From NCBI GenBank assembly GCA_030762935.1, contig CM060900.1, positions 374,747,132 through 374,811,131 on the forward strand: a stretch of DNA of 64,000 bases. The letters are read 5' to 3'. The DNA comes from Hymenopus coronatus (taxonomy: Eukaryota; Arthropoda; Insecta; Mantodea; Hymenopodidae). The position numbers and the translations under genes were made by a program. Each line of letters opens with the position of its first letter. Position 1 is the first letter of the stretch. Shown piece by piece: positions 11,253 to 22,460 of the stretch. Below the pieces are notes generated by a model. It was not told the origin of the DNA, ran no database searches, and saw nothing but the letters and a program-made list of their open reading frames with translations.

Positions 11253-12114
11253 CCTGGAATGGAAATATGTACGCCGCACGTCAACAGAACTGTGTGTGGG
11301 TAGATATGTTTCCTCTTGACATCTTGTCGAGACAACTCTCTCAACCGAGAAAACGAATCCTGCGAAGCAAGACAGGCGCATTATGCTCACTCCAGTGAGA
11401 TAGATCATAAGCGTGACATTTATGTAACCTTTAATAGCTGTGGAAACCTTTTTGAAGAAATCTGCTGCTATCGTACAAACACCTTGTTACGGTATTCAAT
11501 TTTCTTTAGAAATGGCTGATTATGCCACTCGTGTGAGTATCAGAAATTACATATTTGCTATAGTAGTGACGTAATACCGATATTACAATAGCCAGTGGCT
11601 TATAAGGAACGAATGAAATCAATTTCTGATATTTTCTCTAAGCACCGAAGAAACCAATACCTGTTTACATAGAGTTAGGAATGTTAGGTGCTGCTTCTTG
11701 ATTTTATGTGGCCCTGAAAATGCCCAAAAAGATTGCCTTGCAAAGAAAATATGAAATAAATACTCCCACCTGTATTTTTTGCACCTACTTTTCTGTATCA
11801 GCACGTTTTGCACCTTGTTCTATTTTTTACACCTCGCTCCCATATGTTTTCCCCTTCGCTGTATTTTTTTCTTTCTATTAAAATTACAAACTGCTGATTA
11901 AAATAGATATACAAATTACCTACCTAATAAATAAGAAAGTTGGAGCAGATATTAGCTATAACTGTCAAAATTCGCCTTACTTTGAGGCTGCTGCAACAAA
12001 AAATTTGTAGTAGTATTTAATACCCGTTCTAACTATATGGCAGCACAAGCGACGGACACCAATTAAAAATGAAATATTTGGGGAAGAAAACTGTTAACAA
12101 AGGCCGTTTTAACT
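11253..12114. other. Interval without recognised features
   Basis: No repeat shared within the window, and only short frames without recognisable domains. Confidence 0.4.
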
Positions 12115-12285
12115 ACGCTTTTTATAGTGAGTGAATATTTGTCATGTGCCTTTGCTATTTTTGTAATGAATACTTACAAGTAACATTTATTCCTTTATTG
12201 CACATTTATCAATCAAATTATCACTTTTTTGATTAATATTTTGAACCTAAATTTCCTAACTCTAATTATTTGTTACAGAACAACT
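12115..12285 (+). repeat. R4 repeat, copy 1
   Basis: Shares 'atag(t/c)gagtgaatatt', 'gtaatgaatacttac'-like spacing, 'caatcaaatta' and 'cctaaatttcctaactctaa' with 45488-45665. Short and unclassified. Confidence 0.6.
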
Positions 12286-12714
12286 CAGATCTGAATTTGT
12301 AACTGCTTACTATGATTATAGGTTACAGCACAATCTGTAACTAATACTCATTTATTTCCCAGGAAGCGAATGCATGTAAATGGCTGGCTTGTTCCTCGGT
12401 TCAGCATATCAGATAGTAACAATCGGCAGGCAGACAAGCTAACGCCTCATTTACGAACATCCTGTTATGAAATTTGACTCTCGTGAAAGTTGTCGCACGC
12501 ACGGCAGAAATTATCAGCTTGTTGCATATATTACTATCAGTTGTTTCAGATTTGTACCAAAAATACACATTTAATTAATTGCTCACTAGATAATTACATT
12601 TTCAGCTAGTATTAATCACCATACTCAAATACATAGCTTTACATCATAAATTTAATACATATTTTGATAATTGGAGCAAATAGCAAAAAATTCACAGTTC
12701 TAACCTTATTTAAA
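12286..12714. other. Interval without recognised features
   Basis: AT-rich single-copy sequence as far as this window shows. Confidence 0.4.
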
Positions 12715-13540
12715 CATTTTTATTTCTCTACTATACAATAAATAGGGGAATTATTATATTTTGTTCAAAAATTCTAAGTAGAGATTTCACCGGAAATATA
12801 TTCTTTGGGCAAAGAGTTACAACTGAAACAAAAAACCGTAGTAAAGAGAATTTGGTAATATAATATGTTTTGTGTGTTTAAATGCCTACCCCACAGCATC
12901 TGGCAAATTAAATATGTTTAGTGGCCTCCTGAACTCAAAAGAAGATTTAGCAAACGTTTAGTGTGCGCGCGTGTGTTTCTTTGAAGTACATAGCTCAAAA
13001 ACAAAGAATAGTTTAAATAGGAAACTCTCCACCTCTAAATTAACGTTTACACTATAACAACAACACATTTAAGATACTTAGATAGGGAATAAATTATAGA
13101 AGTATTCTTCATTATGAATAACGTTTGCATACTGGTAAACTGTAAGAGGTGGAAAAAAACTTGTTACACAAAAACTGTAGATCTCGTTAAAGCACAGAGT
13201 TTACGTCGGAAAAATTATTTTTGATGAGTTAATCATTTTCAGGATATTCCTTGTTACAGTTAGGCTTTTAGAACGCTATACTTTCCCAAATAGGTAGTCA
13301 TTATTAATTTTTTCTCTTGGCAATATAGCAGTACAGAAATTCGAAGTTATCGCATAATAACCGCTCTTAAAAGATTTGAGCATTGATTAAAGTCTACCAC
13401 ATCCCCTTAATTCCCTTTTACCCAAAAAGAATAAATACAATCTTTATATATGTTATTTTGATTAATATGAATTAGATAGAAGAACAGTTTTGTACGAGAG
13501 AATAGAGAAAGTTATGTGAGTGCAACAAATCTTATATATG
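12715..13540 (+). repeat. R1 repeat, full but strongly diverged unit, first of a tandem pair
   Basis: The head 'tttctctactat' and 'agagatttcaccggaaata' are clear. Blocks b and c are degraded ('gtgcgcgcgtgtgt', 'tagctcaaaaacaaag'), with an extra stretch at about 12830-12900. Blocks f to i are recognisable ('actggtaaactgtaagagg', 'ctcgttaaagcaca', 'ttcccttttacc'). It passes directly into another head at about 13540. Confidence 0.75.
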
Positions 13541-13700
13541 TTTACATTCTATAGAACGTATGTACAATGTATATGGCAGATAGAGATTGTATTATATTCC
13601 ACCCAAAAATTCGATGCCGAAGTGTCACCGGAAATACATCTTTTGAGGATCACTAAATCCAAAAAAATCTACAAAGTAGTTTAAGAGCTCATTTCAGATC
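13541..13700 (+). repeat. R1 repeat, blocks a and b, second unit of a tandem pair
   Basis: It follows the previous unit head-to-tail: 'gtatgtacaatgtat', 'cacccaaaaattcgatgccg', 'tgtcaccggaaatac' and 'ttgaggatcactaaatcc'. It decays after about 13700. Equivalent points are about 840 bp apart, matching the unit length. Confidence 0.8.
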
Positions 13701-13844
13701 GCAAACTTGATCTTTATGGAATCCATACGCAAAGCAGTGGAGCAAGCGTAAAATGCAAGCGTAAAGTTATTCTGTTGCAACTTTATGCTTGCTAAAATAA
13801 TTCACGATATTAGTGTGTATACATCACTGTTCAACAGATAAATT

Positions 13845-15335
13845 TTGGATTCAGGGGTCCTAAAATGTGTATTTCCGGTGAAAATTCGGTATCTAATTTT
13901 TGGGCGGAACACAATACCTTTTCTATTCACAATGTACATTGTACATTGTACATATGAAGCTAGAGAAAGTAATAATATTTTTTGTAGCAGTAGTTTGTTT
14001 GCTGAACAGATAGAAAGAATCATGTGAATGGAATACAAGAGTTTTTTTTATTGTTTTGTTTTTGTTTAAATTTTACCTACGGCACAGATAGAAGAGCCAC
14101 CACTTGATGCAGCGTCAAATATTGTGACGAATCTTCATTTTCGTGTTCTGGCCTGAACAAATGAGTAACATTCACAATGATTTATCTAGTCCGCCTCCGC
14201 CTTTACATTGCCCCACGTTGCTTGCAATTCTCACTTGATGAACACTGGAGGTTAACAAGATCGCATATGCTACTCCAGCAGCTTTCTATTTGGAATAAAT
14301 TCACGTATCTAGTTTCCTGCCTGTAAGCCAATTGACTACTCCACTGTAAACTGCTGGATCACTTTGAAAATCCAATAAGTGTAATCGAAAATTAGTTAGA
14401 GAGTTTCAAGCATGCAAGGATGCTAAGGAGAAAACTATCCAGTATTTGCTAGCTAATTATCAGGCAACCTGACAGCAGATAAGCCTGTCTATAATCCTGC
14501 TTACCTATTCACTAGTGCTGAGAGAGCTTTATAATAAAGCACAGCAAACTCTTCAGTAAATCAGCTTCTAGCACCGATATACTATGTGGCTCATTAAATT
14601 ATCAGCTCCGGGAATGTACATAAAAACTGAAGATATTTTACAAACTATTTTATATAATTATCACATTAAAAAGCTTAACTTGTGTAACATCTTAAAGATT
14701 GCATTTTTTAACCCTACCACAAATAAAATGTTAGTGCTTAGAATACATGGGTCAAAGGTGACTTGTAAGTTCTAAATGGAAAAATGACTAACAGAGAAAT
14801 ACACCAGAATCAGTTGCTCTGATTTTGCACCAAGAACATTTAAATTATGTTTGATGTATCTAAGGACACTAGATCCGCGTTTTATAGTGTTTTTGGCTTT
14901 AACTTGAAATCTACTTATCTGAAAATTAACATACCTACTTAAATTAATGCATCTGTAAAACTTGGAAACTGCACAGAATGGAAGGTATATTATTAAAATG
15001 CACACCAGTTATTATACTCGGTAACTGTGACATTTTTCCTATATATCTAAATTCTAGCTTACATAGTTATTTGAATGGCAATTTTGTACTGTATAAATCA
15101 TTGTTCTAATAAAACTGAGTCACGGTATGCATTTATAAATATATTCATATAAAACAGCAGGCTTTACTATGAATGAAATATATATATATCATATATGCTT
15201 TTATATTAACCCGAATTATTGTAGAAATTTATTACCTTTCTTCTCCCCATAACAGTTCCTGCTTTAAAATGGAGGAGTACTTACATTTGAGAGGCAATAT
15301 GACATTTTAAAACAAATTAGCCACAAATTGCATCG
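13845..15335 (+). repeat. Duplicated 1.5-kb block, copy 1
   Basis: Nearly identical to 22337-23837, with a handful of substitutions seen over several hundred compared bases and one 21-22 bp indel near 15288. It begins with an R1 blocks b/a piece on the minus strand (13845-13955) and an R1 block i piece on the plus strand (13965-14045). About 1.29 kb of sequence not found elsewhere in the window follows. No convincing protein domain was found: the same 77-residue minus-strand frame (14772-15005) exists in both copies but resembles nothing I know and is not evidence of a gene, since the whole block is conserved by recency. Confidence 0.9.
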
Positions 15336-16204
15336 TATGGAGTACTTTGAGTAGGCATATGTGTTGGAAAAAATATTAGAAATCAAGCTTTAAAGTTGTT
15401 GAAATTATTTTTGTGAATTAATTTAAACAACTTTAAGCCTTTTTGAGCGTGCTTATTAATAAGCGTGCGCCTGCCCATTTATACCTTCAATTAATTAGTG
15501 GTTAATAGTGTGCCAAGTGCGAAATACTATACTTACACACTTTTTGCATTTACATATTTTATTATAAAGAAAATAATTTATTACTTTTAACAAATGTTTT
15601 GTCAAATCAACAGTATGTAAGTTATGTATGTTCTATAAACAGTTTCATAGCGATTTTGTCATTCTTGTCTGAAACTTTAACATGAAACCACGTAGCTCAA
15701 ATTTAATATGAAAAAGAAAAACTAAACTTCCATTTCAGAGCAAAGCATTAAGCATAATAAAATCAATTATTGATCCAAAATTGAATATTACCAGAAACTT
15801 TTCGATTTCATTTTAATTATAATCTACATATGTACATTATCTCAGCTAAGACTCAGCCGAGGAGGTAAAAAATCCTTCCTCCAAATTAACGAATCCAGCA
15901 AGTACTACAAAACTTCCTAAAAATAGTATATTTGGAAATAATTCCTAATTATTCCAAAAGAAGACCACATGTAAAACCCTACTTGCTAGCAAAGACATTG
16001 ACAGAGCATCGTCATTTTGCTTCACGGCTAATTTCTGATTTTAGAAGAATATAAAGAAAATTTGATCAAAGTAGCTATAGAAAATGTTGTATTTTACTTT
16101 TATGACATTTATATTGTCTTAAAATGGATTCTTTACGATATTATAAGCTGCAGAAAATTATTTTTCATTGAAAAGTTTTCTATAATGTTCGATCCATTCT
16201 TTAA
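15336..16204. other. Interval without recognised features
   Basis: AT-rich, with no repeat shared within the window. Confidence 0.4.
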
Positions 16205-16422
16205 GTGTTATAGTGTTTAACGCCCACTTTCACCGCAGGCGATGACACTGATGATACATGAAAGGAAGATAGAACACCGGTGGAATATGATGGCGGGGGA
16301 AACCGGAGAGCCAGGAGTAAACACACCCCAACTCCATTTTGTCCACAAATCCCACATGCGGTCGCTTGGGATCGAAGTGAGAGGCAAGTGGTCTAAATAT
16401 TCGGCCACGGTACGGCCCCTCA
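16205..16422 (-). mobile_element. SINE-A copy 3, internally shortened, with target duplication
   Basis: It has the same body as the other SINE-A copies ('ccggtggaatatgatggcgg' and 'cacatgcggtcgcttgggat' on the plus strand). The B-box segment between 'gggatcgaa' and 'gtgagaggcaag' has lost about 13 bases. Direct repeats 'attctttaa' flank it at 16196-16204 and 16423-16431, consistent with a target duplication. Confidence 0.85.
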
Positions 16423-17198
16423 ATTCTTTAATGTCTAAATCTAAAGAGCACGATTGTTATGAGAGTTTGAATTAGTTTAGGATCTTAAATGCATTGCTGC
16501 TTTTTAAGTAAAGAAGCAAGTTTTAATTTATAAATTATTATATTGCTCCCGTTGTTGCATTTATTGATAAAATCTCACTTTTCTGGTTATTAAATTTTAG
16601 AATAATAAGTATTTCTGTAAAACCTCTCTGTAATACTGATTGATAGTTCACATAAAAAGTGTATATATATTTTAGCCATATGTATTGCAAGCGCCCATTT
16701 TAAAATTATTTCTATGTCAAATGCGCTTTAGGAATGGCCAGCCGCTACCATATGGCTGTGGAGCCACAACTCTCCCACCGGCGAGTCCGTGGCCACCAAC
16801 ATATCGCTTGAAGCTGTTGTAAGAATTCATTAAACACTATCACCCCAAACATAAGACATTAGTTTTGTCCAAACACTACCAAAAGTCGTATCAGTGAAAC
16901 TTTATTCTTAATACAAAATAATCTTTGGTTGAAATGACTATACCTCAAAGTATATGCTTTAGAGTTCCATAGGAGTATGTGAGATAGGTACTGTTTCTAT
17001 TTACCGAAGATATGACTACAATTTTATAGAAGAAAAAAAAAACACTGCTATATTCAACAAGCAGGGTTCTACCCGACCACCCATGGGGATGTCATACTAC
17101 ATCACAAAGTCGTATAAGATTGTTCCCTACTGTTAGTAGCTTCATATACTGTCGCATTTTATGTTTTTGTTTTCTTTCTTTTATATACCCTTGATAAT
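16423..17198. other. Interval without recognised features
   Basis: AT-rich sequence; nothing recognised. Confidence 0.4.
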
Positions 17199-17232
17199 GA
17201 GAGAGAGCGAGAGAGAGAGAGAGAGAGAGAGA
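17199..17232 (+). repeat. (GA)n microsatellite
   Basis: GA run with one GC interruption. A second shorter GA run lies at 17376-17402. Confidence 0.95.
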
Positions 17233-17489
17233 TGATAATGCGGTGTAGGAAGGAGATGGACGGATAAGAAAATATCTGTTTATATTTTACAACTACGCAG
17301 AGAGGTGTCAAAAACTCTCAGACCTTTGTCAAACACTGTCCTTATCCGAGGTAACTGCACTGAAACCAACAATGCAAAGAGAGAGAGAGAGAGAGAGCGA
17401 GAATAGGAGATAGTGCAATTTATAGAGCGAGGGAGAGAGGCGAGGAAAGAAATTGAGGAGAAACTCAAGTTGTGTTTTATTTATGGAGG

Positions 17490-17722
17490 CTCTAATTACT
17501 ATGGTTCTCCGTGTTATATTCAATATTGGGTGCAAAACACGGGTTAATTTTGCTCAGAGGCCCGCTTATCAGACTTGAGGTTTTTCTCCCCATCCGAAGG
17601 GAGCCACGCTAAGGATTTTTCCCCCGAAAATAAATCTCCAAAGCCCTCCGCGGGCTAGAACCTGCGAACTTCGGAATCAGAGTCTAGCATGTTTTCTCTA
17701 GACCACAGAGGACGACAAGGAG
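17490..17722 (-). mobile_element. SINE-E copy 1 (tRNA-derived)
   Basis: On the minus strand the head runs 'tctagagaaaacatgctaga' and a degenerate B-box, 'gcaggttctagcccgcgg'. The body includes 'gctcccttcggatgg', and the end 'attgaatataacacgg'. It is collinear with 58977-59255 (minus) and, inverted, with 18292-18545. Confidence 0.7.
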
Positions 17723-17809
17723 AGAGGGGACGACAGTGAATGGAAGGTGAGGTAGAGGGAGAACAGACTGTGGAACGCAACGCACTCAAATTTGGAAACT
17801 AAGTTTTTG

Positions 17810-18118
17810 TTAATTGGCTAGTAGACGAGTGATCAGATCGTTTGCCTCCGACCTTGGCGGCCCAGGTTTGATCCCAGAGGATCGCAATCGGGATTTTTGG
17901 AAGGCGAAGTGGCGTCCAACGGATTTTTCCTGGGATCTTCGGTTTCCCCGCCATCCATTCCGCCAATTGCCCCTGTCATACGTTCCATATCATTCACCTC
18001 CTCACTTTCATACCAAATATCGGGATGATCACCCATCGTGGCTTGTCTCTGGTATAGAGCTTCTGCTCTTCAACAGATGGCTGACCTCAGGTGCTGGCCT
18101 GTAAGCCCTGGTGTTGTA
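17810..18118 (+). mobile_element. SINE-B copy 2 (tRNA-derived)
   Basis: A tRNA-like head ('tggctagtagacgagtgatc', B-box like 'ggtttgatccc') is followed by 'ggatcttcggtttccccgcc', 'ccatccattccgcc', 'caaatatcgggatgatcacc' and 'agatggctgacctcagg'. This is the most complete SINE-B here. Its long open frame is an artefact of the GC-rich body. Confidence 0.85.
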
Positions 18119-18291
18119 AGCCTACAAACAACGAGGGTAAGCAGAGAAAGAAAATCGTGTATTTTTATTTCATTTCTCCCAAAAGGCGTAAAAACAGCTT
18201 TGAGGGAACATACAGAATCAACCGATAGCTTTCGAGAGAGTAAACGCTTTTCTTGTGATGTCACTTAAGACATCAATCTCTGGCCTCCTTC

Positions 18292-18545
18292 CTTTTAGTC
18301 TTCCACGTTTAGGAGTAACATGCTAGTCTCTGGATACCAAGGTATGGCTTCAAAGTCGGTGGAGGGGATATCTTTAGTTTGATTTCCTTCGGAACGGAAG
18401 TGAAGCTCTTGCTCCTATACCGTAGATTTACGGCACAGAAAAGAACCTCAATCGTGACACAGTGGGCTCTGAGCAAAATTAGGCAGTGCACCACGCCCAA
18501 TATAGAATGGGACGCTGAGTACCATCATAATTAAGGAACGCCTAT
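18292..18545 (+). mobile_element. SINE-E copy 2
   Basis: Inverted relative to copy 1: 'taacatgctagtctctgg', 'gatttccttcggaac', 'ctctgagcaaaattaggcag', 'caatatagaatgggacgctg' and 'gtaccatcataattaa'. Copies 1 and 2 flank the SINE-B copy as an inverted pair. Confidence 0.65.
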
Positions 18546-18949
18546 AAACAAAACTCAATTTAATTTTAATAAATAAGTTCTGGTCGACAAAGAAGAGAAA
18601 AAAATAGGATTTGAAGATATAAAAGAAAAGGGAGAAAAATTCAAACTAGAGACACCTAGGTGGAAATTACAGAAGCCCAACTCTGCCAGACATTCACAAA
18701 AATACCAACAGTTCTGCATCTATAAAACCTCAAAGGCACATTTTCTCGCTGAAAAGGAGCAAATTACAAAAACGCTCATATCTGTTCATTTCTTCATAAA
18801 TAAATTTAATAATGTGTGCATAAAAACTATTTCAATGTTTAAACTGCCCGATTGTAGTAAAAGTGAACCACAAAAGTTTCAACTCTGACTTTTGGTATAA
18901 ATTCGTGCTGTTAGTGAACCCAGACAAACTCATAAACCCGTGTTTTCGA
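18546..18949. other. Interval without recognised features
   Basis: AT-rich; nothing recognised. Confidence 0.4.
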
Positions 18950-19089
18950 ACCTGTTACCGATCGGGATGGCTCAGGATGTTTCGTCTGTGGTCCGCTTTC
19001 GGGAGGTAGCGGATTCAATCCCCGTGGCCGTTCTACCTAATCCATATATTTTTCGGGGTTTCCTCGGGTCGCCAGACGAATACTATAGC
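18950..19089 (+). mobile_element. SINE-F copy 1, 5' part
   Basis: A tRNA-like head ('gggatggctcagg', B-box like 'cggattcaatcccc') is followed by 'ggggtttcctcgggtcgcc' and 'agacgaatacta'. The same order is found on the minus strand at 39119-39490. It is cut by, or fused to, the SINE-D that follows at once. Confidence 0.7.
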
Positions 19090-19306
19090 CGATCCCGGTG
19101 GCCGCGCTCGCTAAAGTGTCTCGCTTTGGCGCTTCGTGGTGCACAGGATCGTGAGTTCGAGTCCCGCCTTGGGTATGGGTGTTTCTGTGTTTGTAAATGT
19201 GTCTATGTTTGTATATGTAAAAGGAAAACGTTAAGAATAATGTCTACTAAGGAAATATAGAAAACTGGAAAAAATAAAATAAATAAATAAATAAAATATA
19301 CTTGGC
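19090..19306 (+). mobile_element. SINE-D copy 2
   Basis: 'tggccgcgctcgctaaag', 'ctcgctttggcgct', 'gatcgtgagttcgagtcccg' (B-box) and 'gccttgggtatggg' are followed by a TG-rich stretch and a (TAAA)-rich tail. Well preserved. Confidence 0.85.
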
Positions 19307-19760
19307 GAGTTCATTAAATCCCCCTAAATTCCTGGTCCATAATTTTTGTTGCCATCATCATCTTCAGGGTTGAAGGACCAGGCAACGGTGTTCTGCAGGT
19401 TAAGGCTGGATGGTGGTTTGCACATTCCAAAATATCATCCGGGCCTTGTCTTCGGGAAAACTCAGTTGGGACCTACCTTCGAGTCTGAGGGCCCGCATTG
19501 AGGGTTCGCCGTACGGCTCGGGTCGGTGAACAGAACCTGGGGTGGCGTCGGATGATTTCCAAAAGTAATCGATACGGATCGCATCCTTGATTACGCCCGT
19601 CGTCATCCAGATCTGGTCACTCTTCCGGCCTCATCCTCATCCCTCCACCTGGGGTGGTAAAGGGCCACAAACACCCACGTCCAGTGCTCTGCCCTTGAGT
19701 CCCCGGGCCTCGTCTACGTCTAATCCTGTCTTACCTGTTTGCGTGCTATTCTGACACCAA
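19307..19760. other. GC-rich island of unknown origin
   Basis: This is clearly richer in GC than its surroundings ('gccttgtcttcgggaaaact', 'cctccacctggggtgg'). It may be the tail of a retroelement linked to SINE-F or part of another element. I see no protein motif on either strand that I would trust. Confidence 0.4.
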
Positions 19761-20465
19761 TTCCAAGAATAACGTGAAACTGGAGCCATTTACTTTGAAC
19801 ATATTAAGGACCGCCACAACAGCACAACTAATTCCACAATCCCTGGGACTACAGATCAGTTTGAATAAAACAACGCGCTCCAGTTCTCGTTAGAACCACA
19901 GACAGGATTATCGGGAATGACTTCAAACAAGCATTATGCGTTGGCGTTGAAAGCGGCTTATAATATACGGGAAATTTTGAATAATCCCTGTAATTAGGAA
20001 TTCCTATTCCTGATAGCTGTCATACTTTCCTTCAACATTAATATTTTCAGTCAGTTGAGGTGGGCACTATATAGCTAAATTACCTATTTTAAACTTTTTT
20101 TCAGATCACCTTTTGTACTTTTGATTAAAACAGACGCTTTACTATTTAAAGTTATAAAGAGTTTTACAATCACAAAGACCTAAAAATCAAGATTTAGATC
20201 GTCCGTTCATGGAAATTTGTTCAAATATTTGTGTGACATTTAAGTCAACTCACTGTATATATTTATGGTTCCAGTTATCTATATTTAACCTAACATTACA
20301 TCCGCAAGTCATTTCTTTCTGCAATTAGAGGTGAGGTAAGGGAAACCATGATTTGTTAGTAGTACATAGTCTCTCAATAGGACAGCAATGTTGTACTCTA
20401 TTGGTCCCTAATTTTACATTTTATATGTTAAAGAGACCATTAGAGTAGAATTCATGTAACATTTA

Positions 20466-20467
<2 letters not shown>
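19761..20467. other. Interval without recognised features
   Basis: AT-rich; nothing recognised. Confidence 0.4.

Positions 20468-20510
<43 letters not shown>
20468..20510 (+). repeat. (CA)n microsatellite
   Basis: About 21 perfect CA units, not inside R1. Confidence 0.97.
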
Positions 20511-20514
<4 letters not shown>

Positions 20515-20884
20515 AAACTTCCATAAATGAGTGGATAGATATGACGTACAGAGATCTAAGACACTATAATGACATAAAGTCAAAATTTATGGCAATTTCA
20601 TTCAATCTCTCCATGAATAAAACGATTGTGTAACAATACGAATTATATAACCCAACAAGATTTGTCTTGAAGATTGAAGAGTTACGATATTCCCTAGCTG
20701 TGTCTCTCACTTTTACATTTGACATAGTTTCACGACCACAAAGCCTTCGTCATATATAGGCACCCCCCCCCCATTTAATGGAATGACCTGAAGTTTCAAT
20801 AGTTGAACAATTGCGAACCTACAGGATTATTTTCGGAATTAAATTTCTAAAACAGCTATTAACTGTTGACTGCTTTCAAATGTT

Positions 20885-21735
20885 TACTTTTTCTAGCACG
20901 TACAACGTACACAGAAGGTATGGTGTTTCAACCAAAAATTCTATACCGAGTTTCCAATGAAAATACATGTTTTAAGAGCCCCTGAATGCAAAAAAAGCAT
21001 TTTAGTTAGCTTTCCGTGTGTCTGTTTGTGTCTGTGGACAACATAACTCAAAAACGAAAGTCCGTTAAATATCAAACTTTGAATACGACAACAAGATTTT
21101 CACTAAACTCCTCTCACCCCAAGCTACCCTTTGCAAAGAACATTTTTCGAAATTTTCAATTTTATCAAAAAATGGCTCTAGAAATTTTGATTAAAACGCC
21201 GCATATTGAAGATACTTACAAGGTAAGTAAAATGTAACATTTTTAAACATTTTCGAATTTTTAAAGAAATGGCTCTAAAGATTTTGTTTAAAATGCCGTA
21301 TATAAAAGAAGTTTACATGTCAAATAAAGTGTATTTACTTAATTTCTTGGGAATAGCCCTTGAACTACTGGTAAACCGTAAGAGATAGACAAAACTTACT
21401 GCACAAAAAATGCAGAACTCATTAAAACACACAATTTATGTCATATACACTTTTTATAGAGGTAAACATTTCAGAGATATTTCCTGTTAATGGTTTTAAT
21501 TTGAAAATACTTAAATTTTGCTTAAACGAAAATCACTAATCCGTTTCATGTCTCTTTTGTTTTACTCCCAGCCTGGAAATATAATCGGATTTCAGTGACA
21601 AATGCATAACAACATCTTTAAAAATGTTTTGACTGTGGCTTTACCCTAGTGTATTCTTTTATTTCCCTTATGCTTATAAGGAATAAGGCTATTTAAGATA
21701 ATGCTTATCTTGATTAGCATTATTGAGATAAAAAT
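20885..21735 (+). repeat. R1 repeat, full unit with internal duplication, left arm of an inverted pair
   Basis: Head 'ctttttctagcacgtacaac', then all blocks in order up to 'gattagcattattgagataa'. Block d occurs twice in tandem (about 21140-21240 and 21240-21340, each with 'atggctcta' and a following 'gattttgtttaaaatg'-type string). The unit stops before its tail and meets a minus-strand unit. Confidence 0.88.
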
Positions 21736-22460
21736 CTGAAGTTATACATTCATTTGACTCTCTCTAGCTGCTCTACAAACAAACTTCTTATAAAAGATTC
21801 CTTATAAGTAGTAGGTACCTAAGGAAGCCGCTATACTAAAGTAATAGTCAAATGTGTTATACGCTGTCGTTGTGCGATTGTCATTGCAAATCGCTTCTTT
21901 GCTAGGCCAGGAGTAGATAAAAAGGAAAACGGACATTTCCTGTCTAAGAAAAGTATAAGTAATTTACAATTGAAATTAATAACAAGGAATATCTCGAAAA
22001 CGACAAAATCCAAGAAAAAAAAAATATACCACATAAATTGTGTATCTCAACGAGATCTACACTTTTTGTGCAGTAAGTTTGTGTCTATCTCTTACGGTTT
22101 ACCAGTTATGCAAAATTCAGTAAAATTCATCCAGAATATGTAGGTCTTCAGAAGCTATTCCCAGAAAATGTAAGATACATATTTCGTTTGTGAAGGATAG
22201 TTAGGGGTGGATGGATTTCCTTGAACATCTTCGTGTCGCATCCTTGGAAGATACCAAACTTAAATACCGTCTTTTTTGAGCTATGCTGTCCACAGCCACA
22301 CACACACGAGGACCTTTTCCTGAAAATGCTTTTTTTGGATTCAGGGGTCCTAAAATGTGTAGTTCCGGTGAAAATTCGGTATCTAATTTTTGGGCGGAAT
22401 ACAATACCTTTTCTATCCACAATGTACAATGTACATTGTACATATGAAGCTAGAGAAATA
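21736..22460 (-). repeat. R1 repeat, full unit, right arm of an inverted pair
   Basis: It starts with the complement of the R1 tail ('aaaaatctgaagttatacat', 'ctctctagctg') and runs through all blocks to 'ccggtgaaaattcggtatct' and 'caatgtacaatgtacattg'. Together with 20885-21735 it forms a near head-on inverted repeat with almost no spacer. The region from 22337 onward also belongs to the duplicated 1.5-kb block. Confidence 0.88.

Noticed and set aside
14510..14580. String reading TSAERAL, considered as a second hAT dimerisation motif
   Set aside because: The surrounding residues do not follow the hAT pattern, stops come at once, and no terminal repeats or 8-bp duplications flank the block.
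14772..15005. 77-codon frame identical at 14772-15005 and 23261-23494
   Set aside because: It looked conserved, but the entire 1.5-kb block is nearly identical including non-coding parts, so the frame carries no evidence of selection.
17814..18104. 96-codon plus-strand frame with high GC
   Set aside because: It coincides with the body of SINE-B. Similar peptides in other SINE-B copies only reflect nucleotide similarity.
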